A stretch of DNA of 34,612 nt. Origin: an uncultured Prevotella sp. GTDB taxonomy: Bacteria > Bacteroidota > Bacteroidia > Bacteroidales > Bacteroidaceae. The position numbers were made by a program, and so were the translations under genes. Each line of letters opens with the position of its first letter. Position 1 is the first letter of the stretch. Below the pieces are notes generated by a model. It had not been told where the DNA came from. It ran no database searches and worked only from the letters and a program-made list of their open reading frames with translations. Positions 8,526 to 16,066 of the stretch are shown here, piece by piece. The stretch covers positions 1 to 34,612 of the forward strand of contig CAKZVT010000034.1 in NCBI GenBank assembly GCA_937922435.1, written 5' to 3'.

Positions 8526-9072
8526 ATAAACGGCTCTATTTTAACAACGGGCAATGAAAGTTTCTATAATGCAAAACTATGTTAACAAGCCGACTGCCCA
8601 TAATCACGTTAAGCCCACGAGAAGGCCGACGGCGAACACGGAAGTGTCGTTCGGCACGAAAAACGGCGTTTTCCAAAGCTTCACGTATCACGCTATAAGC
8701 CAACAACTTACGGTTGACGGCATCCACAACCACGGCTTTCAGCCTTGCAAAAGACGGTCTTTTGCATGGCTAAAGACCGTCTTTTGCGCTCTAAAAAGCC
8801 GTCTTCCGCACCGCGTTTCAACGTCTACAGCAACGAAAAACGCCGAAAACTGAACCAAAAAACGCCATTTTACATCCGAAAAGCGGCAAAAAACCGGCAA
8901 ACTGAACGCCCTCGCACACGTTTTGATTTCTATTTCATGAAATTCCAATGTAAAGAAAACGGAAATGCCAAAACTTAACAAACATTAATGTGCAGCACAC
9001 AAATATGTCTCCATGAGGAGCCTCAACAGAAATCTACCGCACGCATTACGGCAACCGTCCGCACAAAACAAA
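8526..9072. other. Intergenic stretch without a recognisable gene
   Basis: Between the parC promoter and the tRNA terminator only short, composition-biased reading frames occur and none resembles a known family. The only clear structure is the 22-bp array at 8745-8810. A minus-strand TAGTTTTG (8579-8572) resembles a -7 element but lacks a good -33 partner. Confidence 0.6.
8745..8810. repeat. 22-bp palindromic array, three units
   Basis: Three consecutive 22-bp units; the first two have AAAAGACGGTCTTTT and TAAAGACCGTCTTTT cores and pair with each other, the third is degenerate. Intergenic, between parC and tRNA-Leu. Confidence 0.85.
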
Positions 9073-9107
9073 AGTTCCGGGCAGCTGTAAACCAACTGCC
9101 CGGAACT
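9061..9107 (-). terminator. Rho-independent terminator of tRNA-Leu
   Basis: A 12-bp perfect stem (9096-9107 with 9073-9084, core GTTCCGGGCAG) with an 11-base loop, followed on the minus strand by a T-rich tail TTTTGTTTTG. It lies nine bases beyond the tRNA 3' end. Confidence 0.88.
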
Positions 9108-9115
9108 AACCAATG

Positions 9116-9197
9116 TGCGCCTGATAGGACTCGAACCTACACGTCGCGAGACACCAGATCCTAAGTCTGGCGCGTCTACCAATTCCGCCACAAGCGC
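9116..9197 (-). tRNA. tRNA-Leu (anticodon UAG)
   Basis: Read on the minus strand, the 82-base gene starts GCGCTTG and its 3' arm CAGGCGC closes a seven-pair acceptor stem with one G-U pair, followed by discriminator A. The anticodon loop CTTAGGA gives anticodon TAG, and the GGTTCGAGTCC T-arm is standard. The extra arm is of the longer class II type expected for leucine. The 3' CCA is not encoded. It decodes CUA and other CUN codons. Confidence 0.95.
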
Positions 9198-9405
9198 AAA
9201 ACCAGCCGCCTATGCGGCCTAAAAACCGCTGCAAAGGTAATACAAATTTTCGATTGGGCGAAATAAAAGGCGAAATACTTTCAGCTTTCTCAAATCAGCA
9301 GGAAGGCTGAAACCGCGCTGAAAAACATCATTCACCTACAACGGGAAGCAAGCCGGTCGCTTGCATTTAGGAAACTGCAAGCAATGTTTTATTACCTTTT
9401 TTTAT

Positions 9406-9437
9406 TACCTTTGCCCACGGTTTCGCACGTTGCGAAA
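9406..9437 (+). promoter_or_regulatory. Putative -7 element and leader hairpin before the BtuB-like receptor
   Basis: TACCTTTG at 9406-9413 matches the TAnnTTTG consensus, but no clear -33 lies at the proper distance. A perfect 7-bp stem (TTTCGCA/TGCGAAA, 9421-9437) follows in the leader. No cobalamin riboswitch core was seen here. Confidence 0.45.
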
Positions 9438-9460
9438 CATCAAACGTTTATTTTACATTC

Positions 9461-11620
9461 ATGTACAAGACAGTTTTCAACAAGCGCGAGAGCTTCAAGT
9501 TCAAGCACTTCAGCCGCAGGGGATACGCCCTTTTCGCGTGTCTTGGCCGCGAGGTGCTCGTCGGGACGCTAAGCGTGGCTACGTTGACTTACGCCAAGGC
9601 CGACGGCGTCAGTGTTCGCACTGACCTTGACGGACTGGGCATGGCCGACACCACGCGCACCGTCATGCTCGACGAAGTGGACGTCACCGCCTCGCGCGCG
9701 CCGCTGGCCGCCGGCCGGGCGCCGAGAATTGTAACTGTGCTGAGCCGCGAGGACATTGCCGCCGCGCCAGCACAAAGTATCAACGACCTGCTCAAATACG
9801 CCGTAGGCGTGGATGTCCGCCAGCGCGGAGCGATGGGGGCGCAGACCGACATCAGCATCCGTGGGGGCACGAGCGAGCACATAGCAATACTGCTCGACGG
9901 CATCAACATTTGCGACCCGCAGACCGGACACAACGCCTTCGACCTGCCCGTAAGCCCTGACGACATCGAGCGCATCGAGGTAATAGAAGGCCCTGCCGGG
10001 CGCATCTTCGGCACGTCGTCGCTGCTTGGGGCGGTGAACATCGTGACGAAGGCCGCCACTGAAAGCGGCGGCAAAGTCCGTGCAGAGGGCGGTTCGTTCG
10101 GTTATGCCGACGCCGGGGCACGCCTCGCGCTTGCAAAGGGCAGGTGGAACAACGCCGTAAGCGGCGGTTACGCGCGCAGCGACGGCTACCTGCGCAGCAA
10201 GGCCGGACACTTGAACGCCGACTACAGCGGCGGACGCGCCTTCTACCAAGGCCGCTACCACGACGAAAGGCTTGCCGTAAGCTGGCACGCAGGCATGAGT
10301 TCGAGAAGCTGGGGCAGCAACACGTTCTACAGCACGCTGTCAGACGAGCAGTACGAGCACTCTCTTAAATTTTATACAGCCGTAAAGGCCGAGGCGGAAG
10401 CAGGGCGGTTCCACTTCCTTCCGTCTGTCTACTGGAACCGTTACCACGACCGTTACGAGTTTTACCGCGGTGCGCCAAGCCGCTCGCCGTTCAATTACCA
10501 CCGCACCGATGTTATCGGACTTAACCTCGGCGGATGGTTAGACTGGGCGTGGGGGCGCACGGCCTTCGGCGCGGAAATGCGCAACGAGGACATCATTTCT
10601 ACCACTCTCGGCGAGCCACTTAACTCCGCCGTGCACATACATGGCACCGACCGCGACTATACTCTCGGCCTTAACCGCACCAACATCAGCCTCTACCTTG
10701 AGCACAACGTCACCCTCGGACGCTTCACGGCGTCGGCAGGCTTCACGGCGGTGAGGAACACTTGGAGCGAAATGCCCTTCAAGCTGTACCCCGGAATAGA
10801 CGCAAGCTATGCCCTGACAACGGCCTTGAAGGCATACGCCTCATTCAACATGTCGCTGCGCATGCCGTCGTTCACCGAACTGTACTACTCCGTTGACGGG
10901 CACAAGGCCGACAAGCACCTCAAGCCGGAGGAAATGACGGCCGTAGAACTCGGACTGCGCTACGCGGCGAAGGGCGTCAACGCAACGCTATCGGTGTACC
11001 GCCATTGGGGCAGGAACATGATAGACTGGCTCATGAAGGACGCAGAAGAAACCCCACCCAGCCTCCCCACAGGGGAGGAGACAGGCAACAGCAATGGCAA
11101 CCTTGCCCCTCCCCTAAGGGGAAGCAGGGAGGGGCTACAGCCTGGCGTGTGGACTTCGGTCAACCATGCGCGCATCAACTCCACCGGCGTAGAGGCCGAC
11201 GTGCGGCTCGACCTGCGCCGCCTCATGCCGTCGCAGCGCGTGCTGCGCTCGCTCGGCGTGGCCTACGCCTACATAGACCAGAGCCAGCGGCGTGAAGAGG
11301 GGGTGCAGTCTATGTACGCCTTGGAGTACCTTCGCCACAAGGTCGTGGCCTCGCTGGGAATTGACCTGCCGCCGAGCCTCGCCTTGGACGTGAAGTACCG
11401 CTTCCAGCAGAGGCGCGGCTCGTACACCGACACCAACGGTATTAACCGCACGTACAAGCCCTACCAGCTCGTAGACGCGCGCTTAGCGTGGAGCAAGCCG
11501 CGGTATTCGCTGTACGTGGAGGCCAACAACCTCTTCGACACCGACTACGTAGACTACGGCAACGTGCCGCAGCCCGGCCTTTGGGTGATGGCCGGAGCGC
11601 GGTTCAGTTTCAGTCTGTAA
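9461..11620 (+). CDS. TonB-dependent receptor, BtuB/CirA-like
   Basis: A 719-residue outer-membrane importer. The N-terminus (about 47 residues, with FKHFSRRGYALFACLGREVLVGTLSVATLTYA) is an extended signal of a kind common in Bacteroidota vitamin-B12-type receptors. A TonB-box-like VMLDEVDVTAS precedes the plug domain (about residues 75-205: INDLLKYAVGVDVRQRG, DISIRGGTSEHIAILLDGI, IEVIEGPAGRIFGTSSLLGAVNIVT). The rest is the 22-strand barrel ending in the strand WVMAGARFSFSL. Residues about 530-560 (PPSLPTGEE to LAPPLRGSREG) are encoded by a C-rich palindromic repeat and probably extend an outer loop. Cobalamin is a guess from family resemblance; no riboswitch or btu genes flank it. The gene's last codons are duplicated at 13183-13248. 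Confidence 0.88.
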   Translation: MYKTVFNKRESFKFKHFSRRGYALFACLGREVLVGTLSVATLTYAKADGVSVRTDLDGLGMADTTRTVMLDEVDVTASRAPLAAGRAPRIVTVLSREDIAAAPAQSINDLLKYAVGVDVRQRGAMGAQTDISIRGGTSEHIAILLDGINICDPQTGHNAFDLPVSPDDIERIEVIEGPAGRIFGTSSLLGAVNIVTKAATESGGKVRAEGGSFGYADAGARLALAKGRWNNAVSGGYARSDGYLRSKAGHLNADYSGGRAFYQGRYHDERLAVSWHAGMSSRSWGSNTFYSTLSDEQYEHSLKFYTAVKAEAEAGRFHFLPSVYWNRYHDRYEFYRGAPSRSPFNYHRTDVIGLNLGGWLDWAWGRTAFGAEMRNEDIISTTLGEPLNSAVHIHGTDRDYTLGLNRTNISLYLEHNVTLGRFTASAGFTAVRNTWSEMPFKLYPGIDASYALTTALKAYASFNMSLRMPSFTELYYSVDGHKADKHLKPEEMTAVELGLRYAAKGVNATLSVYRHWGRNMIDWLMKDAEETPPSLPTGEETGNSNGNLAPPLRGSREGLQPGVWTSVNHARINSTGVEADVRLDLRRLMPSQRVLRSLGVAYAYIDQSQRREEGVQSMYALEYLRHKVVASLGIDLPPSLALDVKYRFQQRRGSYTDTNGINRTYKPYQLVDARLAWSKPRYSLYVEANNLFDTDYVDYGNVPQPGLWVMAGARFSFSL
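11051..11138. repeat. C-rich palindromic element inside the TonB receptor gene
   Basis: Two facing palindromes (11051-11078 and 11102-11138) built from CCTCCCC/GGGGAGG words lie in frame within the receptor gene. They add about 30 residues between the strand ending WLMKDAEE and the strand beginning VWTSVNHARINSTGVE. Confidence 0.85.
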
Positions 11621-11725
11621 CCAAACAGCCTGCCGCAGTTACGGTTTTCAACTGCGGCTGAACGCAATGCAAAACGTGGCCTTTTACACGGTAAAAGGCC
11701 ACCTTTCATTACATAAAATGCCGCC
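11555..11725 (+). repeat. 171-bp direct repeat, copy 1 (receptor 3' end and downstream DNA)
   Basis: This segment holds the last 21 codons of the TonB receptor, its stop, and about 105 bp of downstream DNA including the first units of a 22-bp array. It recurs at a constant offset of 1628 bp with no indels and only about five or six mismatches. Confidence 0.92.
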
Positions 11726-11754
11726 TATTGCGCTGCAATAGGCGGCATTTTAAG
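11667..11754. repeat. 22-bp palindromic array, four units
   Basis: Four 22-bp units in perfect phase downstream of the receptor stop. Units 1-2 pair through GGCCTTTT/AAAAGGCC and units 3-4 form a 16-bp perfect stem (AAAATGCCGCCTATTG with its complement). Likely terminator of the receptor gene. Confidence 0.88.
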
Positions 11755-11792
11755 ATTGTAAGTAACGTGAGTTCGCTATAAGAAAAAAATCC

Positions 11793-11907
11793 TTTGTTGG
11801 GACATAATTCATTATGTCCGCATGCCGCGAAGAGGCATATTAACAAGTATAATTGCCAAAAACGTTCTTTCAGAACGTGCGGACATAATGAATTATGTCC
11901 CTACAAA
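11793..11907. mobile_element. MITE-like element, copy 1 (115 bp)
   Basis: About 30-bp terminal inverted repeats (GGGACATAATTCATTATGTCC and its mirror, each itself palindromic) flank a non-coding centre containing ACGTTCTTTCAGAACGT. A second, longer copy lies at 25684-25820. No transposase is encoded. Confidence 0.82.
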
Positions 11908-11997
11908 GGGAGTTTTCAGATATTCATAAGAAATACCCTTATACCGAACTGACGTTAAGTAAAGCCTGTTGCCAATTACAGCACAGCTCTTCCTCCA

Positions 11998-12678
11998 TCA
12001 GAACATATAAGCAAGACTAAGCATCCAGTTACTGTTCTTAACTGAAAATACAGACACATCCTCATTGGCTATATCCGTAAAGCCGAACTCGTAGGCAAAG
12101 CCAAGATTGTAATGCTTGGCAAACGTAACACCAGCCCCTACTTGCAGACCACAATCGAAACGTTTTAGCAGGCCGTCGTCACCAAACGCATCAACTTCCT
12201 CCTCGTACAATTCGCTGCCGTCACTGTATTTGGCCTTTACCTTACCTCCTATACCGTAAGCAAAATACGGACCGAAGTTAACCTGCAACTGCGTAGCGTC
12301 GTTAAAATCGTAACGGTAAGAAGCCAATACAGGTATCTGCAAATACATCGGGTTGGCTGTCTCTTTGTAAGATTCGTTAAGTATACTTAACGTATATTTC
12401 GCTCCTTTGCTATGCAGGTAAAGACCTGTCTGTATATACAGACTCCGCATCAACGGTATGTCTGCTATCGCGCCTACATGGAACGCCGTGCGACTGTCTA
12501 CTTCATTGTCGCCATCATTCGTGAATGTTGCGAAATTGAAGCCTGCACGCAATCCGAACCTTACGCCGTGGTCAGCCTTCTCCGTAGAAAAAAACGAAGA
12601 CGATGTGCCACTTGTCTCTTGAGCCGACACAGTGAGCGCACCAAGCGCGCATACCACTGCCAATAACAGTTTTTTCAT
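11998..12678 (-). CDS. Small outer-membrane beta-barrel (porin-like) protein
   Basis: A 226-residue protein with signal peptide MKKLLLAVVCALGALTVSAQ and a mature part of alternating amphipathic strands (VRFGLRAGFNFATF, AFHVGAIADIPLMRSLYIQTGLYLHSKGAKY, YLQIPVLASYRYDF, LQVNFGPYFAYGIGGKVK, CGLQVGAGVTFAKHYNLGFAYEFGF), closing with WMLSLAYMF, the aromatic C-terminal signature of outer-membrane barrels. It fits the PorT/OMP_b-brl_2 family common in Bacteroidota; specific role unknown. The gene lies between the two copies of the 171-bp repeat and is opposite in direction to the receptor. A full minus-strand promoter lies 423 bp upstream of the ATG, which would give an unusually long leader unless it serves another transcript. 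Confidence 0.85.
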   Translation of the reverse strand: MKKLLLAVVCALGALTVSAQETSGTSSSFFSTEKADHGVRFGLRAGFNFATFTNDGDNEVDSRTAFHVGAIADIPLMRSLYIQTGLYLHSKGAKYTLSILNESYKETANPMYLQIPVLASYRYDFNDATQLQVNFGPYFAYGIGGKVKAKYSDGSELYEEEVDAFGDDGLLKRFDCGLQVGAGVTFAKHYNLGFAYEFGFTDIANEDVSVFSVKNSNWMLSLAYMF

Positions 12679-12689
12679 TGTTCTGGTGT

Positions 12690-13095
12690 GTTTTTAGGTT
12701 AATAAATAAATTGACTTTAATACAGTTACAAACCTTAGCCTGCCAACCCATCACGGCACAGGCAACGTCCGTCTTTCAGCCAAGCGCAACGCCAACCCTG
12801 CCCCTCTTCGTGAAAAAACCGTTCATAATTGGCCGTTATTTAGGGATTTCTCTGTCGCAGAGTGGATGCAATGAAAAAGAGCGGACGTCTTTTTCACATT
12901 CCTTATCATCCCAAGGGAACAGCCAAGCACCCCGAACAAGATAAATAAAAGGAGAAAAACGCCCGCATCCAGGCGCATCTATTCCCTTCCATTCTCTTGT
13001 TCATCCCAAGTAATTTGGCCGTTATTTTGAGATGAGAACGAAGTTCATAAACACGTTAGTCATGCTCTATTCCATGTACCACCTTTGCGGCGGTA
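12690..13095 (-). other. Long putative leader or small-RNA region upstream of the barrel gene
   Basis: This 400-bp stretch has no recognised gene. Two similar words (GGCCGTTATTTAGGGAT at 12831 and GGCCGTTATTTTGAGAT at 13017) are repeated about 186 bp apart, each near a CATCCCAAG word. On the minus strand two tiny frames of about 32 and 28 codons occur; neither is recognised. Confidence 0.4.
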
Positions 13096-13100
13096 CGGTA

Positions 13101-13131
13101 CAAAGATAAGCATTTTATTCCAACAGGCAAA
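13101..13131 (-). promoter_or_regulatory. Minus-strand promoter (TTTG-19-TATCTTTG)
   Basis: TTTG (13131-13128) and TATCTTTG (13108-13101) on the minus strand are separated by exactly 19 bp. Transcription would start near 13096 and run towards the barrel gene at 12678. Confidence 0.75.
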
Positions 13132-13182
13132 ATAATGGCATATATTTGTGACACTGCAAATGCCCCGTATGGCCGTACATGG

Positions 13183-13248
13183 TACGGCAACGTGCCACAG
13201 CCCGGCCTTTGGGTGATGGCCGGAGCACGCTTCAGTTTCAGTCTGTAA
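13183..13248 (+). pseudogene. Remnant of a TonB receptor 3' end
   Basis: This fragment encodes the last 21 residues of the receptor at 9461-11620 (from YGNVPQPG through ARFSFSL) and a stop, with no gene body upstream. The three nucleotide differences from the intact copy are all silent third-position changes. The repeat it belongs to continues to 13353. Confidence 0.85.
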
Positions 13249-13353
13249 CCAAACAGCCTGCCGCAGTTACGGTTTTCAACTGCGGCTGAACGCAATGCAA
13301 AAGGTGGCCTTTTACACGGTAAAAGGCCACCTTTCATTACGTAAAATGCCGTC
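13183..13353 (+). repeat. 171-bp direct repeat, copy 2
   Basis: Second copy of 11555-11725, gap-free, roughly 97 percent identical by eye. Together the copies flank a 1.46-kb segment that holds the MITE-like element and the barrel gene. Confidence 0.92.
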
Positions 13354-13382
13354 TTTTACATTATGAAAAACGGCCTTTCATA
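13295..13382. repeat. 22-bp palindromic array, four units
   Basis: The first two to three units belong to the 171-bp duplication; the third and fourth then diverge from copy 1 (AAAATGCCGTCTTTT and AAAAACGGCCTTT cores) while keeping the 22-bp phase. It lies between the receptor remnant and the dnaA terminator. Confidence 0.88.
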
Positions 13383-13410
13383 TTGCAAGGATGTAAGTCA
13401 TGTTGTTTGG

Positions 13411-13452
13411 TATGCAATAAAAAAGGATACCGCTTGCAAGCGGCATCCTTTT
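13411..13452 (-). terminator. dnaA terminator
   Basis: AAAAGGATACCGC (13421-13433) pairs with GCGGCATCCTTTT (13440-13452) around a TTGCAA loop, followed on the minus strand by T6-A-TT. It starts three bases beyond the dnaA stop. Confidence 0.88.
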
Positions 13453-13455
13453 GTC

Positions 13456-14868
13456 TTATCTCTTCAGCTTGAACGAGTTTTCGATGCTTTGCACCTCGCT
13501 GCTGAACATCTTGTCTATTTTCATCCGCGTCTCCACCTGCGAGCAGCTGTGGATTACGGTGGAATGGTCGCGTCCGCCGACGAGCTTCCCTATGCGCGAG
13601 GCCGGCATCTTGGTGTATTTCTGCGCGAGATACATCGACACCTGGCGCGCCACAACGTAGTCGCGCTTGCGGCTGCGGCTCATTACGGCCGTGGTGGTTA
13701 CGTTGAAATGGTTGCACACGGTGTCGAGGATGTCGTCCATCGTGAGCGGTTCGTTGTCTATTTTCACGGCGCGCTTGATTACCCTTTCGGCCAGGCGCAT
13801 GTCGATTTTGCAATTGTACACCACGGAGAAAGCCAGAAGCGAGTTGATTACTCCCTCCAAGTCGCGCACGCTTCCGTTGGCCGTCTGTGCGATGAACTGC
13901 ACCACTTCCTCGGGGATGTGCAGTCCGTCACGCTTTATTTTGCTGTTGAGTATGTCAACGCAAAGCTGTACGTTGGGCTTCTCAAGCTCAGCTATGAGTC
14001 CGCAGCTGAAGCGTGTCAGCAGGCGGTCGCTCATGCCTTGCAGGTCGACGGGCGGCCGGTCGCACGCCAAGATGATGCGCTTGCCGTTGCGGAAGAGGTG
14101 GTTGAAGATGTGGAAAAACGTCTCCTGCGTCTTCGTTGCCGACACCCACTCCTGTATATCGTCGACTATGAGCATGTCGATGGTTTGGTAAAAGTTGATG
14201 AAGTCGTTGGTGCAGTTCTTCAGCACGGCGTCAGTGTATTGCACCTGGAACAGCCTTGCGCTGATGTACAGCACGCGCTTCTGCGGATACAGCTCCTTGG
14301 TACGCACGCCGATGGCGTTGATTAAGTGCGTCTTTCCGCAGCCGGAAGGGCCGTAGATGAACATCGGGTTGAACTGTGTCGAGTTGGGATGCTCGGCTAT
14401 TGACAGCCCGACGGAGCGCGGCAGCTTGTTGCTGTCGCCCTCGATGTAGTTGGCGAAGGTGTGGCGCGGGTCCAGCTGCGAGTCGATGTCCTGCGGCTTG
14501 GCGGCGTCGAGCACCGTGGGCGTCTGGTTGATGCGCGTCGTGCGGCGTGTAGTCTGGTCTATGTCGGCGATGGGTTCAGGCTCTACCTCCTGCGTTATTT
14601 TGTGGGTCTTGTCCACCATTATGCGGTAGTTGAGCCTCACGCCGGTACCGAAATATTTGGTCAGCACTTTGGTAAGCAGTCCCACATAGTTCTCTTCAAG
14701 ATATTCCACGAAGAAGTTGCTGGGCACTCGAAGTATGAGTGTCCTGCCTGCCTCGTGGAATGATTCGAAGGCGATTGGCCTGAACCATGCGTTGTATTGC
14801 TGCTCCGAGACGTTCTCCTTTATGAGCAGAAGGCATTTGTCCCAAAGTGCGTTCGGGGTATTGTACAT
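13456..14868 (-). CDS. dnaA: Chromosomal replication initiator DnaA
   Basis: A 470-residue AAA+ initiator that binds DnaA boxes and opens the replication origin. Domain I is residues 1-90 (ALWDKCLLLIKENVSEQQYNAWF). A variable linker follows to about 140. The AAA+ core has HTFANYIEGDSNKLP, Walker A YGPSGCGKTHLINAIG, Walker B MLIVDDIQEW and a sensor/arginine-finger region DRLLTRFSCGL. Domain IV, the DNA-binding part, carries the signature GGRDHSTVIHSC near the C-terminus. Length and domain order are normal. It has its own terminator and a 1.2-kb gene-free region upstream. No perfect TAnnTTTG promoter was found immediately upstream on the minus strand. Confidence 0.97.
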   Translation of the reverse strand: MYNTPNALWDKCLLLIKENVSEQQYNAWFRPIAFESFHEAGRTLILRVPSNFFVEYLEENYVGLLTKVLTKYFGTGVRLNYRIMVDKTHKITQEVEPEPIADIDQTTRRTTRINQTPTVLDAAKPQDIDSQLDPRHTFANYIEGDSNKLPRSVGLSIAEHPNSTQFNPMFIYGPSGCGKTHLINAIGVRTKELYPQKRVLYISARLFQVQYTDAVLKNCTNDFINFYQTIDMLIVDDIQEWVSATKTQETFFHIFNHLFRNGKRIILACDRPPVDLQGMSDRLLTRFSCGLIAELEKPNVQLCVDILNSKIKRDGLHIPEEVVQFIAQTANGSVRDLEGVINSLLAFSVVYNCKIDMRLAERVIKRAVKIDNEPLTMDDILDTVCNHFNVTTTAVMSRSRKRDYVVARQVSMYLAQKYTKMPASRIGKLVGGRDHSTVIHSCSQVETRMKIDKMFSSEVQSIENSFKLKR

Positions 14869-15316
14869 GTCTGAAAGAAATTGCTATATGTCTTTCTATG
14901 CTTTTATGTCTAAGCGTTTGCAAATTTCGTAAAAATTATCGAGACAGGCAAATAAATGTTTTTGTCGGACATTCGCAATCAGTCCGTAAATGTCGGCTAT
15001 ACGATACTTTACGCATATCGTTGTAATCATTATGTAATATCCGCGTTTGCAAAAATGCAAGTATTTGTAAAATAAGCATTTATACACGGTCATCGGCAAA
15101 TCCGGTGGCGAACGCCAGCCTGGTACTGCAACCTCTTGGAACAGTCTGCCAAGGCGCGTTTCAGAAGGATTTGCATTCTTTTCGGCAGCGCAGGCGTTAT
15201 TTAGATGATTTTTAAATTAAGCCTAAAAGCCGACGTTTTGCGCCAACCGTCACGGCATGCGGCGGCCTGATAACACGGGCGCGAGAAGCCGGCCGTTTTG
15301 CAAAAGAGGTTCATCC
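14869..15316. other. Gene-free region upstream of dnaA
   Basis: This A/T-rich segment close to the dnaA start holds no recognisable gene. One near-match to a DnaA box (TTATACACG, 15078-15086) is present, not a cluster. Whether the origin lies here cannot be decided by eye. Confidence 0.5.
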
Positions 15317-15317
15317 G

Positions 15318-15563
15318 CAAACCTGTTGGATGACACCAAAGCACATAAGGGCGTCGAAGACGTCCAACTATGCTTAACCGTATGTGTAGCGAAGCGGAAC
15401 TTGCGGTATGTATGTACCAATGATATCGCCTCCTTCGGGGACGGATAGATGTGTTTCGGCTTACCGCAAGTTCCGTTTTCCTGCGGTCACTACACATGCG
15501 GTTAAGCATAGTTAGCCCCCTTCGGGGACGAGAATTGGCGTACATATCCATCCAACAGATTTG
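15318..15563. mobile_element. Nested inverted-repeat element beside dnaA
   Basis: An outer pair CTGTTGGATG (15323-15332) and CATCCAACAG (15549-15558) encloses a long imperfect inner pair, 15366-15409 and 15462-15513, sharing AACTATGCTTAACCG, ATGTGTAG and CGGAACTTGCGGTA with their complements. A CTTCGGGGACG word is directly repeated at 15433 and 15521. No coding capacity. It resembles a MITE or a large cruciform-forming unit. Confidence 0.7.
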
Positions 15564-15626
15564 CAAAAGGCCGTGAATTGCACGCTAAAAGGCCGTTTTT
15601 TGCAATGCGGTTTGCCGCATATTGGA
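15561..15626. repeat. 22-bp palindromic array, three units
   Basis: Two clear units (AAAAGGCCGTGAATTG and AAAAGGCCGTTTTTTG) and a third degenerate one in phase, directly next to the nested inverted-repeat element. Confidence 0.75.
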
Positions 15627-15716
15627 AAACGTGCGGCGGCGCATGCCTGAATTGTTTACAAAAGCTAAAAATGCGGCAGGCTGTAATTTTGGTATCATTT
15701 TCGGTGAAAAATATAC

Positions 15717-15746
15717 TTGAAAAGCAAGGATTTGGTTGTAATTTTG
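15717..15746 (+). promoter_or_regulatory. Promoter for the second TonB receptor operon
   Basis: TTG (15717-15719) and TAATTTTG (15739-15746) are 19 bp apart, matching the phylum consensus. A second TAATTTTG lies at 15684-15691. The transcript would start near 15751, 316 bases before the receptor ATG. Confidence 0.7.
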
Positions 15747-15751
15747 CAACG

Positions 15752-16060
15752 TGTAAAAGCGTGATGCCGCATCACACGGCGCATGTAAGACATGCGCCGC
15801 AGGCCGTGCCACGCTGCGGTGGGTTGCCCGTCGATGGGCGTTCCTGCATCCGGCGCGGCGCGCATATCAGTGGCTATGCCGGACTTACGGGGCTTTGGAA
15901 CAAGGTCCGCATCCGCATAGATATAGACAATCAATAACTTCTTCAATGGGTGGCGGTTCGCGGTGAGCGCGGGCCGCCACGTTTAAGGACGGTGTCCCTG
16001 CTCCCGTATGGACACGCAATGCTTCGGCGATAACATTTTTTTAATGCTTAAAATACATTA
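15752..16060 (+). promoter_or_regulatory. Structured leader RNA, candidate cis-regulatory element
   Basis: The predicted 5' leader contains successive hairpins: GTGATG/CATCAC (15761-15775), a perfect 9-bp stem CGGCGCATG/CATGCGCCG with loop TAAGA (15777-15799), GCCC/GGGC (15826-15839), TCCGGC/GCCGGA (15849-15882), a GGTGGCGG/CCGCCAC stem (15949-15980) and GTGTCC/GGACAC (15992-16015). I could not match it to a known riboswitch class. Confidence 0.5.
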
Positions 16061-16066
16061 TTCTTG

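Noticed and set aside
8536..8853. Short frames on both strands between parC and tRNA-Leu
   Set aside because: They overlap each other and the repeat array, have poor coding character and no recognisable domain.
9300..9460. Cobalamin riboswitch before the BtuB-like receptor
   Set aside because: No B12-box-like core or matching stems were seen.
14869..15316. Replication origin with a DnaA-box cluster
   Set aside because: Only one weak near-match to a DnaA box was found, so I do not annotate an origin.
15578..15937. Reading frame of 119 codons upstream of the second TonB receptor
   Set aside because: It runs through a 22-bp array, two promoter elements and a structured leader, and the product looks like no known protein.
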